Assembly: GCA_963780715.1 (NCBI GenBank)
Contig: CAWADK010000002.1
Location: 62,001 to 126,000, forward strand
Length of the DNA stretch: 64,000 nucleotides
Direction: 5' to 3'
Origin: JALORV01 sp963780715
GTDB taxonomy: Bacteria > Pseudomonadota > Gammaproteobacteria > Burkholderiales > Burkholderiaceae_F
Shown here: piece after piece, positions 1 to 9,396 of the stretch
How the letters are laid out: each line of letters opens with the position of its first letter
Numbering within the stretch: the stretch's first letter is position 1
The notes under the pieces: model-generated
Database searches by the model: none
What the model saw: only the letters and a program-made list of their open reading frames with translations
Told to the model about the DNA's origin: nothing
Made by a program: the position numbers and the translations under genes

Positions 1-414
1 CTGCGCAAGGTCCTTGTCACCGGTCGAGATGACCGTGCGCAGTCCGTGCTGCGCCGCGTAGCGCGCCAGGGTGCCGATGACGTCGTCAGCCTCGATACCC
101 TCGATCTCGATGACCGGCCAGCCGAGCGCGCGCGTCGCCGCATGGATCGGAGCAATCTGTGCTACCAGATCCTCCGGCATGGCGGCCCGATTTGCCTTGT
201 ATTCGGCGTAAAGGTCGTCGCGAAAGGTCTTACCCTTGGCATCGAAGACGCACGCGAGGTAGTCGGCCGGAACCTGCTGCCGCAGCGTGCGGAGCATCGA
301 TATGAAGCCGCGCAGCGCCCCCGTCGGCTCACCCGCCGCTGTGCGCAGGTCGGGGAGCGCGTGATAGGCGCGGTACAGATAGCTCGATCCGTCGAGCAGC
401 AACAGCGTTTTCAT
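1..414 (-). CDS. polA: DNA polymerase I, N-terminal part (cut by window edge)
   Basis: Read on the reverse strand, the first 138 codons begin MKTLLLLDGSSYLYRAYHAL and continue through EIEGIEADDVIGTLAR to STGDKDLAQ at the window edge. These are the N-terminal 5'-3' exonuclease (FEN-like) motifs of DNA polymerase I, including the metal-binding acidic residues in LLLLDG and EADD. The enzyme removes RNA primers and fills gaps in replication and repair. The polymerase domain lies outside the window. The ATG is at 414-412. It is divergent from the LOG-family gene, and only 12 bases separate the two start codons. No strong Shine-Dalgarno is visible upstream of this ATG. Confidence 0.95.
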   Translation of the reverse strand, partial: MKTLLLLDGSSYLYRAYHALPDLRTAAGEPTGALRGFISMLRTLRQQVPADYLACVFDAKGKTFRDDLYAEYKANRAAMPEDLVAQIAPIHAATRALGWPVIEIEGIEADDVIGTLARYAAQHGLRTVISTGDKDLAQ

Positions 415-426
415 GGAGGTTTAAGA

Positions 427-1164
427 GTGCTCGACCACCGCAAGAACATACCCAGCCTGCGCGCAGTCACGATGCCCGAGCGCGCCACCAGCCAGAAGGC
501 ACGGGAGTCATGGCAGCTTTGGGGGATTATTTCAGAGTTCGTCGAGGCGACCGAGCGCCTGTCGGAGATCCGCCCGGCCGTATCGATCTTCGGCAGCGCA
601 CGCACGCGTCCCGGCACGCCGCAGTACGAACTGACGGTCGAAATCGCGCGCAAGCTGTCGGATGCCGGATTCGCGGTCATCAGTGGCGGCGGCCCGGGCA
701 TCATGGAGGCCGCGAACAAGGGAGCGTTCGAAGGCGCGTCGCCCTCGGTCGGGCTGAACATCGAACTTCCGTTCGAACAGTCCGGCAACGCCTACCAGGA
801 CATCTCGCTGCGCTTCCGGCACTTCTTTGCGCGCAAGGTGGCGTTCGTCAAGTACGCCGCGGCGTATGTCGTGATGCCGGGTGGCTTCGGAACGCTCGAC
901 GAACTCAGCGAGGCGCTGACGCTGATGCAGACCGGGAAAGGCCGGAAGATGCCGGTCGTGCTCGTCGGTTCCGCGTTCTGGAGTGGCCTGCTCGCCTGGA
1001 TGCGGGAGACGCTCGCGGCCGAAGGCATGATCAACGACACCGACCTCGAGATGATGCGTGTCGTCGACGACAGCGACTCCGTCGTCAACGCGCTGTTCGA
1101 CTTCTACGATGCGCGCGGCTTTGCGCAGACGGCGAGCGAACGCGAGCAGTTGCTGTATCTGTGA
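427..1164 (+). CDS. LOG family protein (TIGR00730 Rossmann fold)
   Basis: A 245-residue protein of the LOG/lysine-decarboxylase-like family. Characterised members are cytokinin riboside 5'-monophosphate phosphoribohydrolases, which hydrolyse nucleoside monophosphates. Seen here: a Rossmann-like start (VSIFGSART), the nucleotide-binding segment GGGPGIMEAANKGA and the family signature PGGFGTLDE. I chose the GTG at 427 because a GGAGG lies at 415-419 with good spacing; the frame is open much further upstream, but that part runs antisense to polA. ATG 472 is an alternative. The gene is head-to-head with polA. The family assignment is firm; the substrate is not known. Confidence 0.88.
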   Translation: MLDHRKNIPSLRAVTMPERATSQKARESWQLWGIISEFVEATERLSEIRPAVSIFGSARTRPGTPQYELTVEIARKLSDAGFAVISGGGPGIMEAANKGAFEGASPSVGLNIELPFEQSGNAYQDISLRFRHFFARKVAFVKYAAAYVVMPGGFGTLDELSEALTLMQTGKGRKMPVVLVGSAFWSGLLAWMRETLAAEGMINDTDLEMMRVVDDSDSVVNALFDFYDARGFAQTASEREQLLYL

Positions 1165-1242
1165 TGGCGAGACCCAAGGGCGATGAGATGCCAGCCCTTC
1201 GGCGACGAAAGCCGCTACTGGCCGCGCGGGTAAACTTCAGAC

Positions 1243-1794
1243 ATGCGTGAGATGAAAGAGATGACTCGCAACCGCTGCGGCCTGGGGCTCGCCTGTGCGC
1301 TCCTGGTGGTGGGCGTGCCCGTGGCGGCCCATGCGCAGGCCGCTCAAAGGCCGTCGACGCCGGCCGCGACCGGCGCCACCACGGCGCAGCCGGCTCCGGC
1401 CACTGCCGCGCCGCGGACACGTATCGAGTTGTCGCCGGCCGAACGGCAGGCCCTGGACGGCACCGCTACGTCGTCGCCGTCGACCACACCTACCCGTGAT
1501 GAGTTGCTGCCGACGGCGGACGATGCCCATGCACTCCAGCCCGCGGAAGAAAGGCAGACCGTCATCGAGCAGGTGCGCACACCGAACCGCACGACCGAGA
1601 TCCGCGTCACGCCCGCGCTGACGGGCCGCACTTATACGATGACCACCCGCGAGGGACGCCAGCCGCTGTCGGCCACGGGCACTTCGCCGGGTCTTTCGGT
1701 GCCCAAGTTCTTCACCTTCGAATTCGGGGGGCCGGACGAACGCCCGGCGCCGACGTTGCCGCCACCCCCGCCCTCGTCCGCGACGCCGCGCTAG
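1243..1794 (+). CDS. Exported protein, DUF2782-like
   Basis: A 183-residue protein with an N-terminal hydrophobic signal segment (CGLGLACALLVVGVPVAAHAQ, split here only to show the Ala-X-Ala site before Gln). It continues with an Ala/Pro/Thr-rich linker, then a short ordered part (VIEQVRTPNRTTEIRVTP, GRTYTMTTREG) and a Pro-rich tail. In related genomes a small DUF2782 protein sits between polA and thrB; the position and the I-x-V-x-P pattern fit, but similarity is weak. Met codons at 1243, 1252 and 1261 are all possible starts and no clear ribosome binding site decides. Function unknown. Confidence 0.7.
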   Translation: MREMKEMTRNRCGLGLACALLVVGVPVAAHAQAAQRPSTPAATGATTAQPAPATAAPRTRIELSPAERQALDGTATSSPSTTPTRDELLPTADDAHALQPAEERQTVIEQVRTPNRTTEIRVTPALTGRTYTMTTREGRQPLSATGTSPGLSVPKFFTFEFGGPDERPAPTLPPPPPSSATPR

Positions 1795-1813
1795 GTCGCC
1801 GGCCTCTCCATCG

Positions 1814-2794
1814 ATGGCCGTATTCACCGCGCTGACACGCGCTGAAGCCGCGAGCTTCCTGACTCAGTTCACCCTCGGAGAACTCGTTGACCTGCAGGGG
1901 ATCGCCTCCGGCATCGAGAACACGAACTATTTTCTGACGACGAGCCAGGGCCGGTATGTCCTGACCGTCTTCGAGCGACTGAACTTCAAGCAGCTGCCGT
2001 TCTATCTGGAGCTGATGCGGCACCTCGCGCGCCGCGGGCTTCCGGTCCCGGCGCCGCAGGAAAACCGCAGTGGTGCGTTGCTGTCGGAAGTGAGGGGCAA
2101 GCCCGCCGCCATCGTCACCCGGCTCGACGGCCAGGCCGTGGTCCAGCCGACGCCGGCCCACTGCGCGCTGGTCGGCGACGTGCTGGCGCGTATGCACAAG
2201 GCCGGGGCGGACTTCCCGCTCTTCCAGCCGCACCTGCGCGGCATCGGCTGGTGGAAGGAGTCGGTGCCCAAGCTCGAGCCGCACATCCCCGACGATATCT
2301 TCCATCGACTGGCCGACGAGCTGATCTACCAGGACAGCTTCTTTCGCAGCACGCGCTTCGAGCGCCTGCCGTCTGGGCCGATCCACGCCGATCTTTTCCG
2401 CGACAACGTGCTGATCGTCAACGGCGGCGCCGGCGATGCCATCGGCGGATTGATCGACTTCTACTTCGCGGGTTGCTCCATCTGGCTATTCGATCTCGCG
2501 GTCACGATGAACGACTGGTGCATCGACCTCGCCACCGGCGCCTTCGATGCTCCGCGCGCGCAGGCGTTGATCGAGGCCTATCACGCGGTGCGGCCACTGA
2601 CCGAAGAAGAGCATGAGTGCTGGCGCACCGTGCTGCGCGCCGCGGCACTGCGGTTCTGGATTTCGCGCCTGTACGACTATTACCTGCCGCGTCCGGCCGA
2701 AGTGCTGACGCCGCATGACCCCACCCACTTCGAACGCATCCTCGCGCACCGGATCGGGGACGCTGCGCTTCCCTGGGTCAGTACGGCGGCATGA
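1814..2794 (+). CDS. thrB: Homoserine kinase, type II (ThrB)
   Basis: A 326-residue kinase of the aminoglycoside-phosphotransferase/choline-kinase fold that phosphorylates homoserine in threonine synthesis. It shows the typical N-terminus ending in GIASGIENTNYF, the Lys/Glu lobe (RYVLTVFE), the catalytic loop GPIHADLFRDN and the metal-binding GLIDFYFAG (Brenner and DFG-like motifs). Length is as expected for beta/gamma-proteobacterial ThrB of this type. It follows the DUF2782-like gene by 19 bases and precedes the BPSS1780-type membrane protein, the usual Burkholderiales order. Confidence 0.95.
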   Translation: MAVFTALTRAEAASFLTQFTLGELVDLQGIASGIENTNYFLTTSQGRYVLTVFERLNFKQLPFYLELMRHLARRGLPVPAPQENRSGALLSEVRGKPAAIVTRLDGQAVVQPTPAHCALVGDVLARMHKAGADFPLFQPHLRGIGWWKESVPKLEPHIPDDIFHRLADELIYQDSFFRSTRFERLPSGPIHADLFRDNVLIVNGGAGDAIGGLIDFYFAGCSIWLFDLAVTMNDWCIDLATGAFDAPRAQALIEAYHAVRPLTEEEHECWRTVLRAAALRFWISRLYDYYLPRPAEVLTPHDPTHFERILAHRIGDAALPWVSTAA

Positions 2795-2817
2795 TCGCTC
2801 GCCGATAGAATCGGACC

Positions 2818-3585
2818 ATGCAAGTGAGAACACTGTCGGCCGCCGCCGGCTGGGCCTGGTTGCGTGAGGGGTTGCAAATCCTGCGGCGGCAGGCCTTCGC
2901 GTTCACGGCGCTGATCATCCTGTACTCGATGGTCCTGATGGTCGTCGCGAACATACCGCTGGTGGGACTGCCGCTCGCGGCCATCCTCGTCCCGTTCGGC
3001 ACGCTAGGCATCACCGCGGCCGGGCGCGACGCCGATCGCAACGTGATGCCGCTGCCGTCATTGCTGATCGATGGCTTCAAGGGTCCTCAGCGCAACGCGC
3101 TGCTGAAGCTGGGCGCGGTCCACGCCGGCCTGATCCTTGTGCTGGTGGTGGTCACGACGCTCTTCGCACGCGATGAGCTGGCGAACTGGAAGATCGTCGA
3201 AGGACAGGTCGACTCGGCAACGGTTGCAGCGAACGTGCCGTGGGACGCGATCTCCGTAGCCGCACTGGTCTACCTGCCGATCCTGATGCTGACCTGGTTC
3301 GCGCCGCAGCTCGTGGCCTGGCACCGACAGCCGGTCGCGAAGGCCCTGTTCTTTTCGCTCTTCGCCTGCTGGCGCAACCGCTGGCCGTTTCTCGTGCTCG
3401 GGCTGGCCTTCACCGCCCTGGTCGTTGCCGTATCCTGGCTCTTCTCGATGCTGATGAGCCTGCTGGGCGTTTCACCGCAACTCGGGTCAATGCTGCTCGC
3501 GCCGATCGCGCTGCTGCTGACGAGCGTCGCTTACTCGACGCAATACCCGATCTATCGGGCGGTGCTGGAGCCACCCCCACTTTAG
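2818..3585 (+). CDS. BPSS1780-family membrane protein
   Basis: A 255-residue integral membrane protein with about five or six hydrophobic segments: around residues 27-45, 50-62, 98-115, 143-160 and 185-235. It carries the N-terminal GWAWLREGLQILRRQ and a central ...AAGRDADRNVMP pattern. Its place directly after thrB matches the uncharacterised BPSS1780 family of Burkholderiales. The start is 23 bases after the thrB stop, so it is probably co-transcribed. No catalytic motif is seen and its function is unknown. Its 3' end faces a long palindromic repeat that may serve as terminator. Confidence 0.82.
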   Translation: MQVRTLSAAAGWAWLREGLQILRRQAFAFTALIILYSMVLMVVANIPLVGLPLAAILVPFGTLGITAAGRDADRNVMPLPSLLIDGFKGPQRNALLKLGAVHAGLILVLVVVTTLFARDELANWKIVEGQVDSATVAANVPWDAISVAALVYLPILMLTWFAPQLVAWHRQPVAKALFFSLFACWRNRWPFLVLGLAFTALVVAVSWLFSMLMSLLGVSPQLGSMLLAPIALLLTSVAYSTQYPIYRAVLEPPPL

Positions 3586-3987
3586 CGCCTCGGGTGTACG
3601 CAACGCGCTACGCGCGTTGCACGTGCACCCTTGGCGGCACGCGCACTGCGTGCACGCTCAAGACTGATCAGTCGGCTGTGCTCCGGAGCGGCCGCGCGCT
3701 CCGCCGACTCACAACTGCACGGCACTCTCCCTGACCCTCTCGCCGTGCGAGAGGGATTGGGGCACTCCTCCCTGCACCCTCCTCGCTTGGCGAGGAGGGA
3801 AAGAAATTTCTGGCACTGCGGGGTGCGTCGCGGGATGGAGTGCCCGCCCTTGTACTTCGGCGGAGCTCGCGGCCGCTCCGGAGCGCAGCCGACTAACTGG
3901 TCCTGAGCGGTTCGCGCAACGCGCGAACCGTGCCGCCGCGAGCGCACGTGCGACCGCGCAGCGGTCGCGTACGCGAGCGGCGCTTGA
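3586..3987. repeat. Nested-palindrome repeat element, copy A
   Basis: About 400 non-coding bases between the convergent BPSS1780 and uvrD genes, matching 48356-48763. Paired segments seen: outer left hairpin GCAACGCG/CGCGTTGC (3600-3620); outer right GCGACCGC-gca-GCGGTCGC (3950-3968); central CCCTCTCGC-cgt-GCGAGAGGG (3735-3755) and CCCTCCTCGC/GCGAGGAGGG (3777-3799); and a long pair of arms at about 3658-3707 and 3857-3909 that enclose the centre and contain CTCCGGAGCGGCCGC and its complement. Together these could fold into a branched cruciform. There is no ORF with coding character. Function is unknown; bidirectional termination or a non-autonomous mobile repeat are both possible. Confidence 0.85.
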
Positions 3988-6213
3988 CTATGCCGGCACC
4001 AGCTTGGCGACCGCCAGTGCCAGCCACTTGATGCCCTGCGGTCCGAAGTTGACCTGCGCGCGCGCGTCGTCGCCACTGCCCTCGAGGTTGATGACGACGC
4101 CCTCGCCGAAGCGCGCGTGCCGGACGGTTTGCCCGACGCGGACACCGTGAGCCGACGCGCTGCGCGGCGGCGGTACGGAGGGCCGCGCCGGCGTGACACC
4201 GGCGTCGTGCCACTGACCGAAGCGCCCGCCCGCGCCGGCCTGCACGCGAGGAGTCAGCCACTTGACCGCCGCCTCGGGCAGTTCTTCAAGAAAACGTGAC
4301 TTCAGGCCATAGCGCGTCTGCCCGTGCAGCAGGCGACTCTGCGCAAAACTGATGTAGAGCCGCCGGCGCGCGCGCGTGATCGCGACGTACATCAGGCGCC
4401 GCTCTTCCTCCAGGCCGTCCTGTTCAGTCAGGCTGTTTTCGTGCGGAAACAGACCCTCTTCCAGGCCAGTGATGAACACTGCGTGGAATTCGAGCCCCTT
4501 GGCCGCGTGCACCGTCATCAGCTGCAGTGCGTCCTGGCCCGCTTCAGCCTGGTTGTCACCCGCCTCGAGCGAAGCATGCGACAGGAAGGCGGCAAGCGGC
4601 GACGGGATCTGCGTGGCGCTGTCCTCCGCATTCGCCTGCGTGGCGGGCGCGTCCGCGGTGTAGCCCTCCTCGGAAATGAAGGCCGCCGCGGCATTGACCA
4701 GCTCGTTCAGGTTCTCGATGCGCTCCTGGCCTTCCTTCTCATTCTGGTAGTGCGGGATCAGGCCGCTGCGCTGGATCACAACGTCGACGATCTCGGCCAG
4801 CGACAACTGCGCCGTCTCGAAGCGCAGCGTCTCGATCAGCTTGACGAAGGCCGCGAGGTTCGCACCGCCCTTGCCGCTCATGCTGCCGACTGCGGCGTAC
4901 AGGCTCAGGTTGCCAGGCCGCGCCGCATCGGCCAGCTGTTCCAGCGTGCGCGCGCCGATGCCGCGCGGCGGGAAATTGACGACACGAAGGAACGCGGTGT
5001 CGTCAGCCGGGTTTTCGATCAGTCGCAGGTAGGCGAGCGCGTGCTTGATCTCGGCGCGCTCGAAGAAGCGGAGCCCCCCATAGACGCGATAGGGAATCGC
5101 CGCGTTGAACAACGCGTGTTCGAGCACGCGCGACTGCGCGTTCGAGCGGTACAGCACCGCGACTTCCGAGCGCGTGTGACCCTCGGCGATCAGCCCCTTG
5201 ACCTCTTCGACCAGCCAGGCCGCTTCGTAGCCGTCGGTCTGCGCCTCGTAGATGCGGACCGGCTCGCCCTCGCCCGCGTCGGTCCACAGCTCCTTGCCGA
5301 GGCGACGCGCATTGTTGGCGATCAGGGCGTTGGCGGCGTTCAGGATGTGACCGACCGAGCGGTAGTTCTGTTCGAGCTTGATCAGATTCTGTACGCGGAA
5401 CTCGCGCTCGAAGTCGGCCATGTTGCCGACATTGGCGCCGCGGAAGGCGTAGATCGACTGATCATCGTCGCCGACCGCGAAAATGGCGTTGCCGGCGCCT
5501 CCCGGGCCTCCGGCGAGCTGCTTCAGCCACGCGTATTGCAGCTTGTTGGTGTCCTGGAACTCGTCGACCAGGATGTGGCGGAAGCGGCCCTGGTAATGCT
5601 GCCGCAGGATCTCGTTCCGCTGCAGCAATTCGTAGCAGCGCAGCAGCAGCTCCGAAAAGTCACAGACGCCTTCGCGATTGCACTGGGCGTCGTACATCGA
5701 ATAGAGCTCGACGAACTTGCGGTTGTAGTCGTCATTGACCTCGACATCCTTCGCGCGCAGCCCGGACTCCTTCGAACTGTTGATGAAGAGCTGGACATTG
5801 CGCGGTGGAAAGCGTTCGTCGTCGATGCTGTTGGCCTTCAGCAGGCGCTTGATCGCGCCGAGCTGGTCGGCCGAGTCGAGAATCTGGAATGTGGCGGGCA
5901 GCCCCGCGTCGCGGTGATGCGCGCGCAGCATGCGGTTGCAAAGTCCGTGAAAGGTGCCGATCCACATGCCGCGCACGTTGATCGGCAGCATCGCGGCCAG
6001 CCGCGTCAGCATCTCCTTCGCCGCCTTGTTGGTGAAGGTGACTGCCAGCACGCCCTGCGGCGAGAGCTGGCCCGTCTGGATGAGCCAGGCGATGCGCGTC
6101 GTCAGCACACGCGTCTTGCCGCTGCCGGCGCCGGCCAGGATGAGGGCGGATTGACTCGGAAGGGTAACGGCGGCGAGCTGTTGCTCGTTGAGGTTCTGCA
6201 GCAGGTTCATCAT
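3988..6213 (-). CDS. uvrD: DNA helicase II (UvrD, superfamily 1)
   Basis: A 741-residue SF1A helicase that unwinds DNA 3'-5' in nucleotide excision and mismatch repair. Motifs in order: Q-motif NLNEQQLAAV, Walker A AGAGSGKT (residues 27-34), motif Ia TFTNKAAKEM, motif II VDEFQDTN, motif III VGDDDQSIYAFRGA, motif IV EQNYRS, motif V TVHAAKGLEF and motif VI VAITRARRRLY. The C-terminus has a Tudor-like RHARFGEGVVINLEG. Either of two adjacent Met codons (6213, 6210) may start it. It is divergent from leuS with about 60 bases between the starts. Its 3' end borders repeat copy A. Confidence 0.95.
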   Translation of the reverse strand: MMNLLQNLNEQQLAAVTLPSQSALILAGAGSGKTRVLTTRIAWLIQTGQLSPQGVLAVTFTNKAAKEMLTRLAAMLPINVRGMWIGTFHGLCNRMLRAHHRDAGLPATFQILDSADQLGAIKRLLKANSIDDERFPPRNVQLFINSSKESGLRAKDVEVNDDYNRKFVELYSMYDAQCNREGVCDFSELLLRCYELLQRNEILRQHYQGRFRHILVDEFQDTNKLQYAWLKQLAGGPGGAGNAIFAVGDDDQSIYAFRGANVGNMADFEREFRVQNLIKLEQNYRSVGHILNAANALIANNARRLGKELWTDAGEGEPVRIYEAQTDGYEAAWLVEEVKGLIAEGHTRSEVAVLYRSNAQSRVLEHALFNAAIPYRVYGGLRFFERAEIKHALAYLRLIENPADDTAFLRVVNFPPRGIGARTLEQLADAARPGNLSLYAAVGSMSGKGGANLAAFVKLIETLRFETAQLSLAEIVDVVIQRSGLIPHYQNEKEGQERIENLNELVNAAAAFISEEGYTADAPATQANAEDSATQIPSPLAAFLSHASLEAGDNQAEAGQDALQLMTVHAAKGLEFHAVFITGLEEGLFPHENSLTEQDGLEEERRLMYVAITRARRRLYISFAQSRLLHGQTRYGLKSRFLEELPEAAVKWLTPRVQAGAGGRFGQWHDAGVTPARPSVPPPRSASAHGVRVGQTVRHARFGEGVVINLEGSGDDARAQVNFGPQGIKWLALAVAKLVPA

Positions 6214-6235
6214 CGGGCGCGAGTGTAGCGGCCCC

Positions 6236-6241
6236 TATAAT
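6236..6241 (+). promoter_or_regulatory. Candidate -10 box of leuS promoter
   Basis: A perfect TATAAT lies 31 bases before the leuS ATG, inside the short uvrD/leuS divergent gap. The -35 position (about 6213-6218, TCGGGC) is poor and lies in the uvrD start, so only the -10 box is well supported. Confidence 0.5.
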
Positions 6242-6272
6242 CGCTCTCTTGAATCAAATACTTAGAGCAGCG

Positions 6273-8902
6273 ATGGAACCGAAGTACGACCCGCAGACCG
6301 TGGAAGCAGCGGCGCAGTCCCACTGGGACCGCATCCAGGCCTACCGCGCGGTCGAACACGTGAAGGACGCGAAGGGCCAGCCGAAGCCCAAGTTCTACGT
6401 CTGCTCGATGCTGCCCTACCCCAGCGGCAAGCTGCACATGGGGCACGTGCGCAACTACACGCTGAACGACGTCATGTACCGCATCCTGCGGATGCGCGGG
6501 TACAACGTGATGACGCCGATGGGCTGGGACGCGTTCGGCCTGCCGGCCGAGAACGCTGCGATCGACAAGAAGGTGGCGCCGGCCGAGTGGACCTACGGCA
6601 ACATCGCCGAGATGAAGGCGCAGATGCAGCCGCTCGGGCTGGCCTTCGACTGGTCGCGCGAAGTCGCGACCTGCACGCCCGGTTACTACAAGTGGAACCA
6701 GTGGATGTTCCTGAAGATGCTCGAGAAGGGCATCGCGTACCGCAAGACGCAGGTCGTCAACTGGGACCCGGTCGACCAGACCGTGCTCGCGAACGAGCAG
6801 GTCGTCGACGGCCGCGGCTGGCGCTCCAACGCCATCGTCGAGAAGCGCGAGATCCCGGGTTACTACCTCGGCATCACGCAGTACGCGGAGGAACTGCTCG
6901 CCGATCTCGAGAAGCTGGACTGGCCGCCGCAGGTCAAGGCGATGCAGGAGAACTGGATCGGCAAGAGCGTCGGCGTCAATTTCGGCTTCCCGTACGAACT
7001 CGACGGCGAGAAGAAGCTGCTGCGCGTCTTCACGACGCGCGCCGACACGATCATGGGCGTCACCTTCATGGCGATCGCCGCCGAGCACCCGCTCGCCGCA
7101 CGGCTCGCGCAGGGCCGGCCCGACATCGCAGCCTTCATCGACGAGTGCAAGAAAGGCAGCTTCGCCGAGGCCGAGCTCGCGACGATGGAGAAGAAGGGCG
7201 TGGCCACCGGATTCGCGGTTACGCACCCGCTGACCGGCGCCGATGTTCCCGTATGGATCGGCAACTACGTGCTGATGGGCTATGGCGAAGGCGCGGTGAT
7301 GGGCGTGCCGGCGCACGACGAGCGCGACTTCGCGTTCGCCAGGAAGTACGGCTTGCCGATCAAGCAGGTCATCGCGGTGCCGGGCGAGACGTTCTCCCTC
7401 GACGGCTGGCAGGAGTGGTACGCCGACAAGGCGCGCGGCGTCTGCGTCAACTCCGGCAAGTACGACGGCCTTGGCTACGCGGCCGCGACCGATGCGATCG
7501 CGGCCGACCTGAAGGCGAAGGGCCTGGGCGACAAGCAGGTGCAGTACCGCCTGCGCGACTGGGGCATTTCGCGCCAGCGCTACTGGGGCACGCCGATCCC
7601 GATCATCCACTGCGAGGCGTGTGGCACGGTTCCGGTGCCCGAGGAGGACCTGCCCGTCGTGCTGCCCGAGAACCTCGTCCCGGACGGCAGCGGCAGCCCG
7701 CTCGCGAAGTACGAACCGTTCCTGAAGTGCACCTGCCCGAAGTGCGGCAAGCCAGCGCGGCGCGAGAGCGACACGATGGACACCTTCGTCGACTCGTCCT
7801 GGTACTACATGCGCTACTGCTCGCCGGACGCGCCGACGATGGTCGATGGAGCGCAACGACTACTGGATGCCGATGGACCAGTACATCGGCGGCATCGAGC
7901 ACGCGGTGCTGCACCTGCTGTATGCGCGCTTCTGGACCAAGGTGATGCGCGACATGGGGCTGGTGAAGTTCGACGAGCCGTTCCGGCGGCTCTTCACACA
8001 GGGCATGCTGACGCACGACTGCTACTACCGCGAAGACGCCGCCGGCAAGAAGCGCTGGTTCTACCCGGCCGAGATCGACATCGTGTACGACGACAAGGGC
8101 CGGCCGCAGAAAGTGACCGCGCGCGAGGACGGGCAGCCGGTCGAATACGGCGGCACCGAGAAGATGTCGAAGAGCAAGAACAATGTCGTCGAGCCGCGCG
8201 ACATCATCGCGAAGTTCGGCGCCGACACCGCGCGCGCCTTCGTCATGTTCGCCGGTCCGCCTGGACCAGAGCGCCGCCTGGAGCAACTCGGGCGCCGAGG
8301 GGACGTTCCGCTTCCTGCGTCGGCTCTGGAACTTCTGCAACGAGCGGCAGGCTGAGCTGAAATCGCCGGCCAGGCTCGATGTCGGCGCATTGACGCCGGC
8401 CCAGAAGAGCCTGCGCCGCGACATCCACGCGAACCTGAAGCAGGCCGACTTCGACTACGCGCGCATGCAGTACAACACCGTCGTCTCGGCGGCGATGAAG
8501 ATGCTCAACGCGCTCGAGGACGCGAAGCTCGGCAGCACACCGGCGGACTCCGCCCTGCTGAAAGAGAGCGTCGGCATCCTGCTGCGCGCGCTGTATCCGG
8601 TCGCGCCGCACATCACGCACACGCTGTGGAACGAACTCGCCTACGCGGAACAATTCGGCAGCGAGATCATCGACGCACCCTGGCCGCAGGCCGACGAAGC
8701 GGCGCTCGTCACGGACGAGATCGAACTCGTGGTGCAGGTCAACGGGAAGCTGCGGGCATCGATCCGCGTGCCCGCCGCGGCCGACAAGGCCGCGATCGAG
8801 CAGGCCGCGCTCAGTGACGCCAACGTGCAGAAGTTCGTCGCCGGCCAGGCGGTGAAGCGCGTGATCGTCGTGCCCGGCAAGCTGGTCAACGTGGTCGTCT
8901 GA
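6273..8902 (+). CDS. leuS: Leucyl-tRNA synthetase, broken by two +1 frameshifts
   Basis: Class Ia synthetase charging tRNA-Leu. The N-terminal part has PSGKLHMGH (HIGH motif) and the editing-domain region; KMSKS is present as EKMSKSKNN; the C-terminal anticodon and tail parts end LVNVVV. The reading frame changes twice. At 7848 an extra G turns GAT-GAG into GAT-GGAG (restoring it reads TMVDERNDYW). At 8263 an extra G turns CCT-GAC into CCT-GGAC (restoring it reads GPPDQSAAW). Without these bases the protein is full length and normal. As leuS is normally essential and single-copy, errors in the sequence are likelier than a pseudogene. I chose ATG 6273 over TTG 6249. The stop overlaps the lptE start (TGATG). 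Confidence 0.93.
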
Positions 8903-9396
8903 TGCGGCGCCGCCTGCTGCTCGCTCTTGCGGGCGCGCCCGTCCTGGCGGCCTGCGGTTTCAAGCTGCGCGGCTCGCAGACGCTTCCCATCGAGAAGATC
9001 TACCTTGCCTTGCCGGTCAACTCCCCGATGGGCGCCGAGATGTCGCGGCTGCTGCGCTCCTCGACCAATGCCCAGGTCGTCACCGACCGCAACGAAGCGC
9101 AGGCCGTCTTCGAGCTGCTGAGCGAGAGTCGCGAGCGCGAAGTGCTGGCGATCAACGCCCAGGGCCGCGCGACGGAGTACCAGTTGCGCCTGCGCGTGCG
9201 CTTCCGGGTGACCGACAAGAACGCGGGCGAACTGCTGGGGCCAACGGACCTCATCGCGCGGCGGGACATCACCTTCAATGAATCCGACCTGCTCGCCAAG
9301 GAATCGGAGGAGAGCCTGCTTTATCGCGACATGCAGAGCGATCTGGTGCGGCAGATGGTGAACCGGCTTGCCGCGGTTCGACCCGAGGCCGGCTGA
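8902..9396 (+). CDS. lptE: LPS-assembly lipoprotein LptE
   Basis: A 164-residue outer-membrane lipoprotein that plugs the LptD barrel and helps insert lipopolysaccharide. The signal peptide ends in the lipobox LAAC (Cys at residue 18), followed by GFKLRGSQTLP, the hallmark LptE start. The middle carries the beta-strand pattern of the family (TEYQLRLRVRFRV) and a C-terminal helix (MQSDLVRQMVNRL). The start codon overlaps the leuS stop, which implies translational coupling. Position between leuS and holA is the standard betaproteobacterial order. Confidence 0.93.
   Translation: MRRRLLLALAGAPVLAACGFKLRGSQTLPIEKIYLALPVNSPMGAEMSRLLRSSTNAQVVTDRNEAQAVFELLSESREREVLAINAQGRATEYQLRLRVRFRVTDKNAGELLGPTDLIARRDITFNESDLLAKESEESLLYRDMQSDLVRQMVNRLAAVRPEAG

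Noticed and set aside
3586..3987. The nested palindrome as an insertion sequence or CRISPR array
   Set aside because: No transposase frame is present, and the hairpins are not evenly spaced direct repeats with spacers.
4324..6228. A 634-codon open frame on the forward strand opposite uvrD
   Set aside because: It is the antisense shadow of uvrD in a high-GC genome. Its translation is Arg/Leu/Asp-rich without motifs, while the uvrD strand shows every helicase motif.
6249..6272. TTG at 6249 as the leuS start
   Set aside because: It would lie almost at the expected transcription start of the TATAAT at 6236-6241; the ATG at 6273 matches the usual LeuRS N-terminus.
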